Notes: generated by a model not told the origin, from the sequence alone. A DNA stretch of 64,000 bases from JAJYUU01 sp963822955 (GCA_963822955.1 CAWGJS010000002.1:1364001-1428000), one strand, 5' to 3'. Counted from the stretch's first letter, positions 1 through 8,515 are shown. Numbers and translations: made by a program.

Positions 1-721
1 CAATCGGCGAGCCGGCGATGAACCGGGCACCTGCGGTTACTGAGCCCTTGCCGCGGTCGGCGGCCGGCTCGGCAGGCCGGATTCGGCGCAGGAAGAGCGC
101 GGATCCGAGAAAGGAGACGGCGTCCGCCACAATCGCGAACGGCGCCGACAGGACCTGCACAAGTAGCCCACCGATACTCGGACCGCCGACGAACGACAGG
201 GCGCGGCTGGCGTAGATCAGCGAGTTGCCCTCGACGTACTTATCCTCCGGAACGACAGCGACGAACAACGCCGAGTTGGCGACGTTGAAGAACACGGCGA
301 GCACACCCTCCGCGAACGCAACTCCGAACAGCTGAGCCAGCGTCAGTACATGGAGTGCGTAGCAGAGCGGCAGTGTGCCCAGCAAGGCGAACCGGCCGAG
401 ATCTGCAATGATCATGGTCGTCCGCCGGTGACCGCGGCGATCTACCCAGGCGCCCGCATGCAGGCCGAACAACAGGCTAGGCAGCCATACCAGCGCAGTG
501 AGGTAGCCCATTTCGGCTGCGTTCGCATGCAGCACCAGGACGGCGGCCAGCGGGATCGCGATGCCGGAGATCTGGTCACCGAACATCGAGATGGTCTGCC
601 CGCTCCAGTAACGACGGAACTGGCGCTCGCGCAGCAGCACCGGGACTCGGGCCGCGACACGTCGGCCTAGTCCGGCCCTGGCTCGCCTGGCAAGCCTCGC
701 CTCGTCGGCACCGGAAGCCAT
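1..721 (-). CDS. MFS transporter (partial, runs off window start)
   Basis: Major facilitator superfamily exporter of the EntS/MFS_3 type; the first 240 codons are visible and the C-terminal half lies outside the window. After a basic leader it reads SGQTISMFGDQISGIAIPL (first membrane helix), then the loop 2-3 motif WVDRRGHRRTTM, which matches MFS motif A. Several hydrophobic helices follow. Its ATG at 721-719 shares one base with the TGA of the upstream ArsR gene, so the two are translationally coupled. By context it is an efflux pump repressed by that regulator. The substrate cannot be told. Confidence 0.85.
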   Translation of the reverse strand, partial: MASGADEARLARRARAGLGRRVAARVPVLLRERQFRRYWSGQTISMFGDQISGIAIPLAAVLVLHANAAEMGYLTALVWLPSLLFGLHAGAWVDRRGHRRTTMIIADLGRFALLGTLPLCYALHVLTLAQLFGVAFAEGVLAVFFNVANSALFVAVVPEDKYVEGNSLIYASRALSFVGGPSIGGLLVQVLSAPFAIVADAVSFLGSALFLRRIRPAEPAADRGKGSVTAGARFIAGSPI

Positions 722-1338
722 CAGCGGTCCTCGGCGTGCGACTGCGGCGGGTCCGGGTTGCCGATGACCGGGTGAGCGACGTGGAGATACGACACAAGCC
801 GGGAGCCGGCCGGCCGGAGTTCGGGCCTCGTCTGCCGCTCCAGGTAGACATCCACGAGCTCGCGGGTGCGCTCGGCCAGCCCGGCAAGCTCGGCAGCGGT
901 GACGTAAAGGAACGTGTCGCCGAACTGCGCTGCCTCCTGCCACTTCTCGGGTTCGTCCGGCTTGGCCTCGAGCCAGCGCATCAGATCGCTGAAGTAGTGG
1001 TCGGCAATGATCGCCCGGAGCAGCCCTGCCGCCGCGTTCACCTGCGGGTCTTCGGCGTAGTCCGGCACGTTTGTGAACATCGTGGTCGGGCGCCACGGGC
1101 GTTCCCGGCCATGACCGCCGCCGGCTTCCTCGACGAGCCCGTACTTCGCCAGCTGCCGGAGGTGGAACGAGCAGCTGGCCGAGCTCTCGCCGAGCATCTC
1201 ACCGGCCTGGGTCGCAGTGAGCTGTCCGTGGATGCGCAGCTGTCCGAGCAGCTTCAGCCGGACCGGATGAGCGAGCGCTCGTAGCGCCCTGGGGTCCGTG
1301 AGCCGCTTAACCGACCGCGTCGGGCTGTCTTCAGTCAC
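721..1338 (-). CDS. ArsR-family winged-helix transcriptional regulator
   Basis: DNA-binding repressor of the ArsR/HTH_20 group. The N-terminal winged helix reads ALAHPVRLKLLGQLRIHG, then TATQAGEMLGESSASCSF as the recognition region. A helical C-terminal part of about 110 residues probably dimerises or binds a ligand. The frame is open to an ATG at 1392, but that would run through a perfect inverted repeat (1345-1384). The GTG at 1338 is therefore the better start and puts the repeat just upstream. It overlaps the downstream MFS gene by one base. No metal-binding CxC motif is seen, so a metal sensor is unlikely. Confidence 0.82.
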   Translation of the reverse strand: MTEDSPTRSVKRLTDPRALRALAHPVRLKLLGQLRIHGQLTATQAGEMLGESSASCSFHLRQLAKYGLVEEAGGGHGRERPWRPTTMFTNVPDYAEDPQVNAAAGLLRAIIADHYFSDLMRWLEAKPDEPEKWQEAAQFGDTFLYVTAAELAGLAERTRELVDVYLERQTRPELRPAGSRLVSYLHVAHPVIGNPDPPQSHAEDR

Positions 1339-1344
1339 GTAAGC

Positions 1345-1384
1345 AAAGATAGCTTTCCAAGCAGAGCTTTGGAAAGCTATCTTT
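1345..1384. promoter_or_regulatory. Perfect 16-bp inverted repeat, probable ArsR operator
   Basis: The arms at 1345-1360 (AAAGATAGCTTTCCAA) and 1369-1384 are exact reverse complements around an 8-bp spacer. The repeat ends 7 bp from the GTG start of the regulator, so autoregulation is the likely role. It probably covers the promoter of the regulator-MFS operon. Confidence 0.6.
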
Positions 1385-1451
1385 GGATACATCCGCTGAC
1401 GTTGCCGGTCGCCATAGCCGCGCCGAGGCAGGCGCGGTCGTTAGCAGAACG

Positions 1452-2978
1452 TCAGTCTGGCGCAGGCGATGCCGCGTCAGGCGAACGTTCGGCGGCAGCT
1501 TCGGCGTCGTACTCGCCGGCCGGATGGCCGGCCGGCAGCTGGTGCTTGGCAACACGCGCGGTCGGCGTCCGCGGCAGTTCAGCGACCTGCTGCCAGTAGC
1601 GGGGAACCTTGAAGGCCGCGAGCCGCCCCGCCGTGAACGCCCGCAGCTCGGCGAAGTCCAGCTGATCCACTCCTGCGGCCGGCACGACGAACGCCTTAAC
1701 CTCTTCCTCCGACAGCTCCGACGGAACGCCTGTAACAGCGCACTCGAGCACCGCCGGGTGCGCGGTGAGGACGTCCTCGACCTCCAGTGGCGACAGGTTC
1801 TCCCCGCGCCGCCGGATCACCTCCTTGACCCTGGCGATGAACGTGTAGGTGCCGTCCCCGCCCACGGTCACCAGGTCGCCCGTGCGCAGCCAGCCGTCGT
1901 CCATCAGCGCCGCCGTCTCAGCCGACATGCCCCAGTAGCCCGGCGTCAGCACCGGGTTGCGCAATTCCAGCTCGCCCGAACCGCCCGGCCCGACGACTGC
2001 GCCCGCTTCATCAGTGACCCGCGCGTGATTGATGGTGCCGAGCACCGGGTGCTGGCGCACCTTGCCGAGCGTGCCGTACGGCCGGGCACCATGCGGCCAG
2101 ATCAGCCCGTACGGCGACTCCGACATCGCATATCCGACCACGATCCGCAGGCCGAAGCGCCGCTCGATCTCGAGCTGCCGTTCCCGCTCCGGTGCCGGCC
2201 CGGTGTAACACAGCCGCAGCGGCGTATCTGCGTCGTCAGGCCGTTCCGGCTGGCGCATCAGGATCTCGAGCATCGCGCCGATCGCATTGAACTCGGTAGC
2301 ACCGTGGCGCCGTGCCGTATCCAGGAACGTGCTGGCCGAGAAGCGCTCCGCCAGCACCAGCCCGGCCCCGCAGGCGAGCGAGCCCATCACCGAGTACGCG
2401 GGCGCATTCACGTGGAACAGCGGGAGAGTCGTCAGCATACGGTCGGCTGCAGTCAGCTCCATCCAGAACGGGAAGCCCTCCCCCGCCATCGCGTACGCCC
2501 GGTGGGTCTGCATCACCAGCTTCGACCGGCCGGTCGTGCCCGACGTCGGGATCAGTACGGCAAGGTCGTCGGGTCCGACGCCGGCATCGGGCAGGCTCGC
2601 ATGCCGTGCGGCGGCGGTCATCGCCGCTGGATCAGCCCAGAGCTCCGGGGCGAGCGATACAACATCACGTACTTCCGGGAACGGGGCCGCCCGCGGCTGA
2701 TCCCCGCCCGTCGGGCCGGTCTCGTTCCGGGCTGACGCCACCAGGTCACTCAGCCCGTGGTCAGTGATCAGCAGCCGCGGCTGCACCTGGACGATGAGAC
2801 CCGCTAGCTCTGCAGCAGAACTGCGCGGATTGACCGCAACCGCCACCCCACCGAGGGCTGTCAGCGCGAGCCAGCACAGCAGATAGGGGGGCGTCGTCCG
2901 CGCGGTCAGCATGACCAGGTCACCCTTGCGGACACCGGTCGCGCGCAGGGCCTCGGCCGTCAGGCTGACTGCCGCCAC
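1452..2978 (-). CDS. AMP-dependent acyl-CoA synthetase/ligase
   Basis: ANL-superfamily enzyme that adenylates a carboxylic acid and transfers it to CoA. From the GTG at 2978, the AMP-binding loop PTSGTTGRSK is at residues 144-153, the adenylation motif YAMSESPYG follows, then LRTGDLV, the hinge region RVKEVIRRRGENLSP, and a C-terminal lysine in TARVAKHQL that fits the catalytic lysine. Family-like sequence (IPRLLAAAADRDSDGVWLR) continues in frame upstream to about 3070. No ATG, GTG or TTG occurs there before an in-frame TGA at 3110-3108, so the true start is non-canonical or lost to an indel. The substrate is unknown. It follows the DUF6314 gene in the same direction. Confidence 0.85.
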   Translation of the reverse strand: MAAVSLTAEALRATGVRKGDLVMLTARTTPPYLLCWLALTALGGVAVAVNPRSSAAELAGLIVQVQPRLLITDHGLSDLVASARNETGPTGGDQPRAAPFPEVRDVVSLAPELWADPAAMTAAARHASLPDAGVGPDDLAVLIPTSGTTGRSKLVMQTHRAYAMAGEGFPFWMELTAADRMLTTLPLFHVNAPAYSVMGSLACGAGLVLAERFSASTFLDTARRHGATEFNAIGAMLEILMRQPERPDDADTPLRLCYTGPAPERERQLEIERRFGLRIVVGYAMSESPYGLIWPHGARPYGTLGKVRQHPVLGTINHARVTDEAGAVVGPGGSGELELRNPVLTPGYWGMSAETAALMDDGWLRTGDLVTVGGDGTYTFIARVKEVIRRRGENLSPLEVEDVLTAHPAVLECAVTGVPSELSEEEVKAFVVPAAGVDQLDFAELRAFTAGRLAAFKVPRYWQQVAELPRTPTARVAKHQLPAGHPAGEYDAEAAAERSPDAASPAPD

Positions 2979-3097
2979 TGCACCGCCGAACGTCAGCGCG
3001 CCGCCATCGCTGCGCAGCCAGACGCCGTCTGAGTCGCGGTCGGCCGCTGCCGCGAGCAGCCGCGGGATCGTGCCCGAGTACGCCGGGGAGGCCGACT

Positions 3098-3127
3098 CCC
3101 GGCTGGCTCACACCCGGCTGGCTCACT
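3098..3127. repeat. Tandem duplication of a 15-bp unit
   Basis: Units 3098-3112 (CCCGGCTGGCTCACA) and 3113-3127 differ only in their last base. The duplication lies across the DUF6314 stop codon and the missing ligase start, and creates a second in-frame TGA. Confidence 0.6.
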
Positions 3128-3560
3128 CCGCGCCCCGCCTCGTGTAGGTGGCCGTCAGCTCGTAGTCCTTGTCTGGCCCGGCCACGCGCCATGTCTCGGT
3201 GAAGCTGACCGGGCCTTGCGTGGTGACGGTGACCAGGTACTGATCGGCCCGGCACGGATGCTCTGCCTGCCAGCTGCCAGACCGCAGGTCGAGCCGGTAG
3301 AACTCCCGACCGTCGGCGAACCGGACGTCGGCCGCACCGTCGCCGCGGCCCCGGTAGATCAGGGTCCGGCTGGCTGGCCCGTGGTAACTGCCGAACTCAA
3401 GTTCCCCGTCTTCGGAGTACTGAAGCGCCTGGCCGTCGGCCGATGGCCGGAAGTGAGCCTGGCCCCGGAATACCCCGCGCTGGCCAGTACGGTGGTCGGC
3501 GATATGGCGTTCCAGCTGCCAGTCTCCGCTGAGATAGCCCAGGGTTCCGCTGCCGTCCAC
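3123..3560 (-). CDS. DUF6314 family protein
   Basis: Small soluble protein of about 145 residues whose function is not established. Family-like landmarks in order are LGYLSGDWQLERHI, GRGDGAADVRFADGREFYRL, WQAEHPCRADQYL and WRVAGPDKDYELTATYTR. The frame extends to a TTG at 3662, but the extra 34 codons are Ala-rich with poor GC3 and precede the family N-terminus, so I chose GTG 3560. It lies directly upstream of the acyl-CoA ligase and is probably co-transcribed with it. Confidence 0.75.
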   Translation of the reverse strand: MDGSGTLGYLSGDWQLERHIADHRTGQRGVFRGQAHFRPSADGQALQYSEDGELEFGSYHGPASRTLIYRGRGDGAADVRFADGREFYRLDLRSGSWQAEHPCRADQYLVTVTTQGPVSFTETWRVAGPDKDYELTATYTRRGAE

Positions 3561-3758
3561 GGCCGCACCATACCGCCGGGACCCGGCTGCCGCAGAGCGA
3601 GGCCCGATCGTCGCAAGGGGGGCAGCGGCCGCTAACGGCTCAGCCTGTCCCGAATCGTACAACCCATCCCGAACACCTACGTGAGGCCCGAATAGCCCAA
3701 ATGATAGAGTCCCTCGTCAGCCGGCCGTGCTCCGCGGCCCGCCCGAGGAGGATCTCCC

Positions 3759-4379
3759 GTGTCGTCTGTTGCCATCTCGCGTCCGCGCCCGCTGGTCCTC
3801 GGCGACCTGATCGCTGCCAGCCGGGGCAGGGCGACTCAAGCCGTACGGGATGTGCTGCTCGTCATCGGGGCAGCCGGACTCGTCGGCGCGCTGGCGCAGA
3901 TCTCGATCCATCTGTCGTTTACGCCAGTGCCGATCACCGGTCAGACCCTTGGCGTCCTGCTGGCGGGCACCGCGCTGGGCTTCCGACGCGCGGCTGCGGC
4001 GATGGCCTTGTACGCGATCGCGGGAGTGGCGGGCGTGCCCTGGTTCGCGGGGCACACCTCCGGGTATGCCAGCGCGTCATTCGGTTACATCATCGGATTC
4101 TTCTTCGCAGCTAGCGCGTGCGGGTACCTGGCCCAGCGTGGCGCCGATCGCTCGGTGCTCAAGTCGGTGCCCGCGATGATCGCTGGCGAGATCGTCATCT
4201 ACGCCTTCGGCCTGACCTGGCTCGCACTCGACCTCCACCTCGGTGCGGCGGCGACGCTGTCGGCCGGGTTCAGGCCGTTCGTGATTGGCGACGCGATCAA
4301 GGCCGCGATTGCCGCTGGCCTGCTCCCCGTCGCCTGGCGGCTGGCCGGTAACCGCCAGCAGGACGAGCCGCAGGTCTGA
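3759..4379 (+). CDS. bioY: Biotin ECF transporter S component BioY
   Basis: Substrate-binding membrane subunit of the biotin energy-coupling-factor transporter. About six hydrophobic segments and the family signature region TPVPITGQTLGVLLAGTALG are visible, followed by GVAGVPWFAGHTSGY and a C-terminal PFVIGDAIKAAIAAGLLP. The GTG at 3759 has a clear GAGGAG ribosome site 8 nt upstream. No bioM/bioN ATPase or T-component gene is nearby, so it probably works with a shared ECF module or alone. It converges on the regulator gene at 4381 with a 1-nt gap. Confidence 0.93.
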   Translation: MSSVAISRPRPLVLGDLIAASRGRATQAVRDVLLVIGAAGLVGALAQISIHLSFTPVPITGQTLGVLLAGTALGFRRAAAAMALYAIAGVAGVPWFAGHTSGYASASFGYIIGFFFAASACGYLAQRGADRSVLKSVPAMIAGEIVIYAFGLTWLALDLHLGAAATLSAGFRPFVIGDAIKAAIAAGLLPVAWRLAGNRQQDEPQV

Positions 4380-4380
4380 C

Positions 4381-4815
4381 TTAGTCCTGATCGGCGGAGT
4401 CCGCCGTACCGCCGGAGTTCGGAGCGCCTGGCTGGTCCGCTGCGTCCGCCTCGTTCGCCGCGCCTGACTGCGCCACCGCGTCGGCTTCCTCGGCCGCCTT
4501 GGCGTGCCGACGCACCAGGGCCGCCAACGCGTCGAGTTCCGCTGCGAGCGCTGACCTGCCTCGACGGGTGATGGTAACCCAGGTCCGCGGACGGCGCCCT
4601 TCGTACCCTTTCTCGACTTTGACCATCCCGGCGTCTTCCAGCACCGTGAGGTGCCGGGACAGGTTGCCGGGCGTAAGGTCGAGCGCCTCGCGGAGGTAGC
4701 CGAACTCGGCCCGCCTGGCCTCAGACGTAATCGTCAGGATGCCGAGCCGATGCCGCTGATGCACCGTCTCGACTAGGCCATTGGTCGGGTGCTCGCCAGC
4801 TGGCTGCGCGGCCAC
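4381..4815 (-). CDS. Winged-helix transcriptional regulator
   Basis: Small MarR/ArsR-like DNA-binding protein. The winged helix spans about residues 20-95: RLGILTITSEARRAEFGYLR, then LDLTPGNLSRHLTVLEDAGM as the recognition helix, then the wing VKVEKGYEGRRPRTWVTIT. The tail is acidic and Ala-rich with low complexity. Its GTG directly follows the TGA of the membrane-protein gene at 4816, so they form a two-gene operon. It may bind the 14-bp palindrome at 5614-5627 upstream of that operon. Confidence 0.8.
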   Translation of the reverse strand: MAAQPAGEHPTNGLVETVHQRHRLGILTITSEARRAEFGYLREALDLTPGNLSRHLTVLEDAGMVKVEKGYEGRRPRTWVTITRRGRSALAAELDALAALVRRHAKAAEEADAVAQSGAANEADAADQPGAPNSGGTADSADQD

Positions 4816-5574
4816 TCAGCTCGCCTCGGCATCGGCGGGGCTCACGGGCCGCATTCGGCGTCGGCGCTGCACCGCCCAGGCGCCCGCCCCCGACAGCAAG
4901 AGCGCCAGGGCGGGCAGCACCACGTTCGGCAGGCCGTTCACCGCCGGGCTCAGGCTCCAGCCCAGCTTGTAGATCACGTTCTCGATGTCGCAGAGGCTGG
5001 CGACCAGCGACAAGGCGAGGAAGCCAGCCGCGACGGTGATCACGTATCCGCGGGCCGGGGTGCGCAGGCCGACCCGGTTGCCGCGCCACCGATACCACAT
5101 GGCCGTAGCGGCCACGCCGATCAGGATTGCCGCCAGCCAGTAGTAGCCCATGTAGACGTTGGGAGGGATCCCAAAGGCGCCCAGGTAATCCGACCGTAGG
5201 AACGCCGGACCAGCCGAACCTGGATTTTTGTACACACCGGGCCTTGCCGGGAGGTGCTGGATGTAGAACGGATCGACGCGCACGTGGAGCAGCCCGAACA
5301 GCACAAGCGGGAACCAGTACGCGTGCCGCGCTAGCCGGGTCTGTCTGCGGACCGCTGCTACGCCGCCGAGCAGCTCCTCAGGCGTCTCTACCGCGTAAGC
5401 GCCGTGCACCCCGCCCTGGCCTGGCGAGCCGGCGGCCGTGCTCTCGGCCCGCTCGGCTCCCTCATCGCTAGCGGCATGGCGGCCGGCACCGCCGTCGTCG
5501 TCAGACGCATGGCGGGCCGCATCGCGCTCATCGTCACCCGAGCTAGGCCCGGTTCCCTCTGCACCATCCGACAT
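4816..5574 (-). CDS. Multi-pass membrane protein, unknown function
   Basis: A hydrophilic, Asp/Gly/Ala-rich N-terminus of about 90 residues precedes four or more hydrophobic segments, for example YWFPLVLFGLLHVRV, YYWLAAILIGVAATAMWYRW and VITVAAGFLALSLVASL. A basic tail (AVQRRRRMR) follows. I do not recognise a catalytic motif. The frame extends to ATG 5601, but ATG 5574 has an AAGGGA site 6 nt upstream and is preferred. It is co-transcribed with the winged-helix regulator, a common regulator/membrane-protein pairing whose role is unknown. Confidence 0.72.
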   Translation of the reverse strand: MSDGAEGTGPSSGDDERDAARHASDDDGGAGRHAASDEGAERAESTAAGSPGQGGVHGAYAVETPEELLGGVAAVRRQTRLARHAYWFPLVLFGLLHVRVDPFYIQHLPARPGVYKNPGSAGPAFLRSDYLGAFGIPPNVYMGYYWLAAILIGVAATAMWYRWRGNRVGLRTPARGYVITVAAGFLALSLVASLCDIENVIYKLGWSLSPAVNGLPNVVLPALALLLSGAGAWAVQRRRRMRPVSPADAEAS

Positions 5575-5613
5575 CTGGTCCCTTCGGCTTTGGATTGCCA
5601 TTAGCTTTGCACA

Positions 5614-5627
5614 GCCAACTAGTTGGC
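5614..5627. promoter_or_regulatory. 14-bp perfect palindrome in the divergent promoter region
   Basis: GCCAACTAGTTGGC is self-complementary and sits 40 bp upstream of the membrane-protein ATG at 5574 and 78 bp upstream of the sirtuin start. A further half-site-like ACCAA follows at about 5632. It is a likely operator for the winged-helix regulator of the leftward operon. Confidence 0.5.
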
Positions 5628-5704
5628 GTCAACCAATCTCACGTCACAGCCCGGTACAGTCAGGGCAGAGTACGAGAACGTCCGGGACAGCGAGCACGTG
5701 ACAC

Positions 5705-6514
5705 ATGGGCGATGGGGCTGGCGAGTTGTCTGATACTGGAGCACCGCGCGCGGCCGACTGGACAGCGGGCATGGGATCGTGGACGGTCGGCGTGCGCACA
5801 GTCGCGGTGCTCACCGGCGCTGGCATCTCCACCGACTCCGGTATCCCGGACTTCCGGGGGCCTTCCGGGATCTGGACCAGGGATCCGGCTGCCGAGAAAA
5901 TGTCGACATACCAGGTCTACGTCTCCGATCCAGCTGTGCGGCAGCGTTCATGGCAGGCCCGGCTGTCGCACCCCGCCTGGACGGCGAAGCCCAACGCTGC
6001 GCATCTCGCCCTCGCCACGCTCGCCGCCAGCCCGATCGACACCGCTGTGATCACGCAGAACATCGACGGCCTGCATCAGCGCGCGGGCACGCCTGCAGAT
6101 CGTGTCCTCGAGCTGCACGGCTCGATGTACGCGGTTGTCTGCGTCAGCTGCGAGGCGCGGACGTCAATGTCCGGCGCACTCGCGCGGGTCCGGGCGGGCG
6201 AGGCAGACCCGCCGTGCTCCGATTGCGGCGGCATCCTGAAGTCGGCGACGGTCATGTTCGGCCAGGCGCTTGATGCCAAGGTGCTCACTCGTGCCGCCGC
6301 GGCGGCCGGATCAGCCGATCTCTTCCTGGCGGTCGGCAGCACCCTCACGGTTGAGCCTGCAGCCTCACTGTGCGCCGTCGCCACAGAGGCAGGCGCCAGG
6401 CTCGTTATCGTGAACCGCGACCCGACTCCGTACGACCGCCTGGCCACAGCCGTCATCAGTGAGCCGATCGGCGAGGTCGTCCCGAGGATCGTTGACCGGC
6501 TGCTCACCGACTAG
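5705..6514 (+). CDS. cobB: Sir2-family NAD-dependent protein deacylase
   Basis: Removes acyl groups from lysines using NAD+, giving nicotinamide and O-acyl-ADP-ribose. The Rossmann NAD motif GAGIST is at 38-43, GIPDFRG follows, TQNIDGLH is at 117-124, and the catalytic His138 lies in ELHGS. A structural zinc site is formed by Cys146/Cys149 (CVSC) and Cys171/Cys174 (CSDC). All key residues are present and the length of 269 is normal. ATG 5771 is an alternative start; I kept 5705 for lack of evidence against it. It is single and divergent from the regulator operon. Confidence 0.93.
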   Translation: MGDGAGELSDTGAPRAADWTAGMGSWTVGVRTVAVLTGAGISTDSGIPDFRGPSGIWTRDPAAEKMSTYQVYVSDPAVRQRSWQARLSHPAWTAKPNAAHLALATLAASPIDTAVITQNIDGLHQRAGTPADRVLELHGSMYAVVCVSCEARTSMSGALARVRAGEADPPCSDCGGILKSATVMFGQALDAKVLTRAAAAAGSADLFLAVGSTLTVEPAASLCAVATEAGARLVIVNRDPTPYDRLATAVISEPIGEVVPRIVDRLLTD

Positions 6515-6565
6515 ACCGCTGACGAAGCAGACGCCTGTGAGTCCGCCAGAAGCCAGCGAGCGCAC

Positions 6566-7042
6566 CTACGGCACGACAGTGACAGGCCATTTGCCGGCCT
6601 TCACGAGCCGGACCGCCAGCGAGCCGACGAAGCGGTGCCCGGCATGCGCAGAGGCCCCGACGACGATCGCGTCGGCGCGCACCTCATCCGCGATGCGCCT
6701 GATCTCGCTGTACGGGTCACCCCTGGCGGCGATGAAGGTGATCGAGATGCCGAGCTCGGCCGCGATCACCTGAGCCCGCGCATCCATCTGCGCCGCGGTC
6801 TCACGGAACGCCTGGTCCTGCGCTACCGTCAGCGCCGCGCCACCCGGTCCGGCCGCGCCGAAGCCAGCCAGCGGCGCCACGAACACCGCCACGATCCGCG
6901 CTCGCTGCCTGCGAGCCAGGCCGGCCGCGTACCAGCCAGCCCGGATCGAGGTTGTCGAGTCGTCAACGCCGACCAGGATGACGGACGGACCGTCCGTGCC
7001 CAGCTCGAACGACGAAGTCGATTCACTGTCCGCGGAGGTCAT
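6566..7042 (-). CDS. Universal stress protein (UspA domain)
   Basis: Single-domain USP of 158 residues, a cytosolic nucleotide-binding stress protein. It starts VILVGVDDSTTSIRAGWYAA, the conserved first strand with the Asp that contacts ATP. It ends with VVGASAHAGHRFVGSLAVRL, which fits the ATP-binding G-x2-G-x9-G(S/T) signature. It is likely an ATP-binding type. It is convergent with the sirtuin and divergent from the CoA-transferase. Confidence 0.9.
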   Translation of the reverse strand: MTSADSESTSSFELGTDGPSVILVGVDDSTTSIRAGWYAAGLARRQRARIVAVFVAPLAGFGAAGPGGAALTVAQDQAFRETAAQMDARAQVIAAELGISITFIAARGDPYSEIRRIADEVRADAIVVGASAHAGHRFVGSLAVRLVKAGKWPVTVVP

Positions 7043-7153
7043 GCGACCTCACCGCTGCCCATATCGGCACAGTCTAGAAGTAACGGCTGGCCGGCGTCGC
7101 CCGGAGGCTGCCAGCGATCTAGCTCTAGCCGACAGCCGCAGACCGCAGCCAAG

Positions 7154-8395
7154 ATGTCCGTAAACGCTGGCGCCGATGGCGCCACCAGGCCCGAGGAGGC
7201 TGTCACCATCACCGGCCCAGCCCACACCGCCGCCAGCGCGGCCTACCCAGATAGCCCGGAACTGGCCGCCCCATTGCCGCCGTGGCGCGTGCTGGACATG
7301 TCGCAGGCCATTTCCGGCCCGTACGCGGCTCGCATCCTGAGCGATCTCGGTGCCGATGTGCTGCGTATTGAGGGTCCGCGCACCGACGTCACCGACTTGT
7401 TCGGGATCGTCATTGACGGGCGGGCTGGAATGTATGCGCAGATGAACGCGGGCAAGCGGAACCTCGGCATCGATCTCGCCGTCCCTGGCGCAGCCGGGCT
7501 GATCCGCGACCTAGCCGCGCATGCTGATGTACTGATCGAGAACTTCCGCCCCGGCGTGATGGACCGGCTGGGGCTGGGCTACGACCGGCTGTCTGCCGCC
7601 AACCCGCAGCTGATCATGCTCTCGGTATCTGGGTTCGGTGCCACCGGTCCGGACGCGGGCCGGCGCGCGCTTGCTCCCGTTATCCACGCCGAATCCGGTC
7701 TGCTGGCCAGGCAGGCCGAGCTGGACGACCGAGAGCCGGCCGACCTGCCACTTGCCCTCGCCGACACGGTGACCGGACTGCACGCCGCCATTGCCGTGCT
7801 GGCTGCGCTGCATCAGCGCGCCGTCACCGGTCTCGGCCAGCACATCGGCCTGAGCATGCTGGCAGCCGTAGCTGCCAGCGACGACCATGCCCACGCGGCG
7901 ATCGACGGCAGCACCGAGCCGTACAGCTCGCGTGGCACCATCTGGCAGGCGCCCGGCGGCCCGATCCTCATCGCCGCGCCGCCCAAGCATGCCTGGGTCA
8001 TGCTGCACCGCCGAGGCCTGATCACCGACCCTGCGCCGGGAGCTACCGACCTGGACAGCAAGGTGCGGCTGCGACAGCAGGCGATCCAGGACTGGATGCT
8101 GACATTCGCCGACCGCGACGTCCTGATCACGGCGCTCGAGAGCGCGGGAGTCGCCTGGGCCAACCTGGCAGACAGCGCAAATGTCTTCGCCGACGGGACG
8201 CACACGGCCAGCCTTCCCGGCACAGCCCGCCGGGTCGTGGCGCTGCCATACGACTTCTCGGCGGCAGCGGCCAGCGTCCGGCGTGCGATCGCGCGGCGTG
8301 GCGAGCACAACGCGGACGCACTGGCTGACTGGCTCGGCCTGAGCGCCGCGCAAATCGACGAACTGGCCGCGACTGGGGTGCTGTTGTCGGGCTAG
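7154..8395 (+). CDS. CaiB/BaiF family (class III) CoA-transferase
   Basis: Moves CoA between acyl-CoA and free acids through an aspartyl thioester. The N-terminal region WRVLDMSQAISGPYAARILS and DLGADVLRIEGP is typical, as are NAGKRNLGIDL, LIENFRPGVMDRLGLGYD and SVSGFGATGP. Asp204 in LADTVTGLHAA fits the catalytic aspartate. The frame is open far upstream but the family begins near residue 40, so ATG 7154 is taken as the start (413 residues). The substrate is unknown. Confidence 0.88.
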   Translation: MSVNAGADGATRPEEAVTITGPAHTAASAAYPDSPELAAPLPPWRVLDMSQAISGPYAARILSDLGADVLRIEGPRTDVTDLFGIVIDGRAGMYAQMNAGKRNLGIDLAVPGAAGLIRDLAAHADVLIENFRPGVMDRLGLGYDRLSAANPQLIMLSVSGFGATGPDAGRRALAPVIHAESGLLARQAELDDREPADLPLALADTVTGLHAAIAVLAALHQRAVTGLGQHIGLSMLAAVAASDDHAHAAIDGSTEPYSSRGTIWQAPGGPILIAAPPKHAWVMLHRRGLITDPAPGATDLDSKVRLRQQAIQDWMLTFADRDVLITALESAGVAWANLADSANVFADGTHTASLPGTARRVVALPYDFSAAAASVRRAIARRGEHNADALADWLGLSAAQIDELAATGVLLSG

Positions 8396-8437
8396 CTTGC
8401 TGGCGCCCGACCAGCGGCCTGGGCTGGGAGTCTGCCG

Positions 8438-8485
8438 ATTTTCGTGCTGATACCAGCACGAAAATAGTGGCCATAGCGATATGAT
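8438..8485 (+). promoter_or_regulatory. Promoter with a 12-bp-arm inverted repeat over the -35 region
   Basis: Arms 8438-8449 (ATTTTCGTGCTG) and 8454-8465 are exact reverse complements around a 4-nt loop. TATGAT at 8480-8485 is a good -10 hexamer whose -35 position falls inside the right arm. The T-rich left flank and A-rich right flank are the wrong polarity for an intrinsic terminator, so an operator for the gene at 8516 is likelier. Confidence 0.5.
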
Positions 8486-8515
8486 GGGAGCACGTAATTC
8501 CACGAAAGCGGGAGT

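Noticed and set aside
1383..2735. A 450-codon open frame antisense to the acyl-CoA ligase
   Set aside because: The opposite strand encodes all ligase motifs; this frame has none.
6635..7153. N-terminal extension of the CoA-transferase frame
   Set aside because: It is antisense to the universal stress protein gene, and the family sequence begins after ATG 7154.
8438..8465. Inverted repeat as an intrinsic terminator of the CoA-transferase gene
   Set aside because: Flanks are T-rich on the left and A-rich on the right, the wrong polarity for a rightward terminator, and it overlaps a promoter for the next gene.
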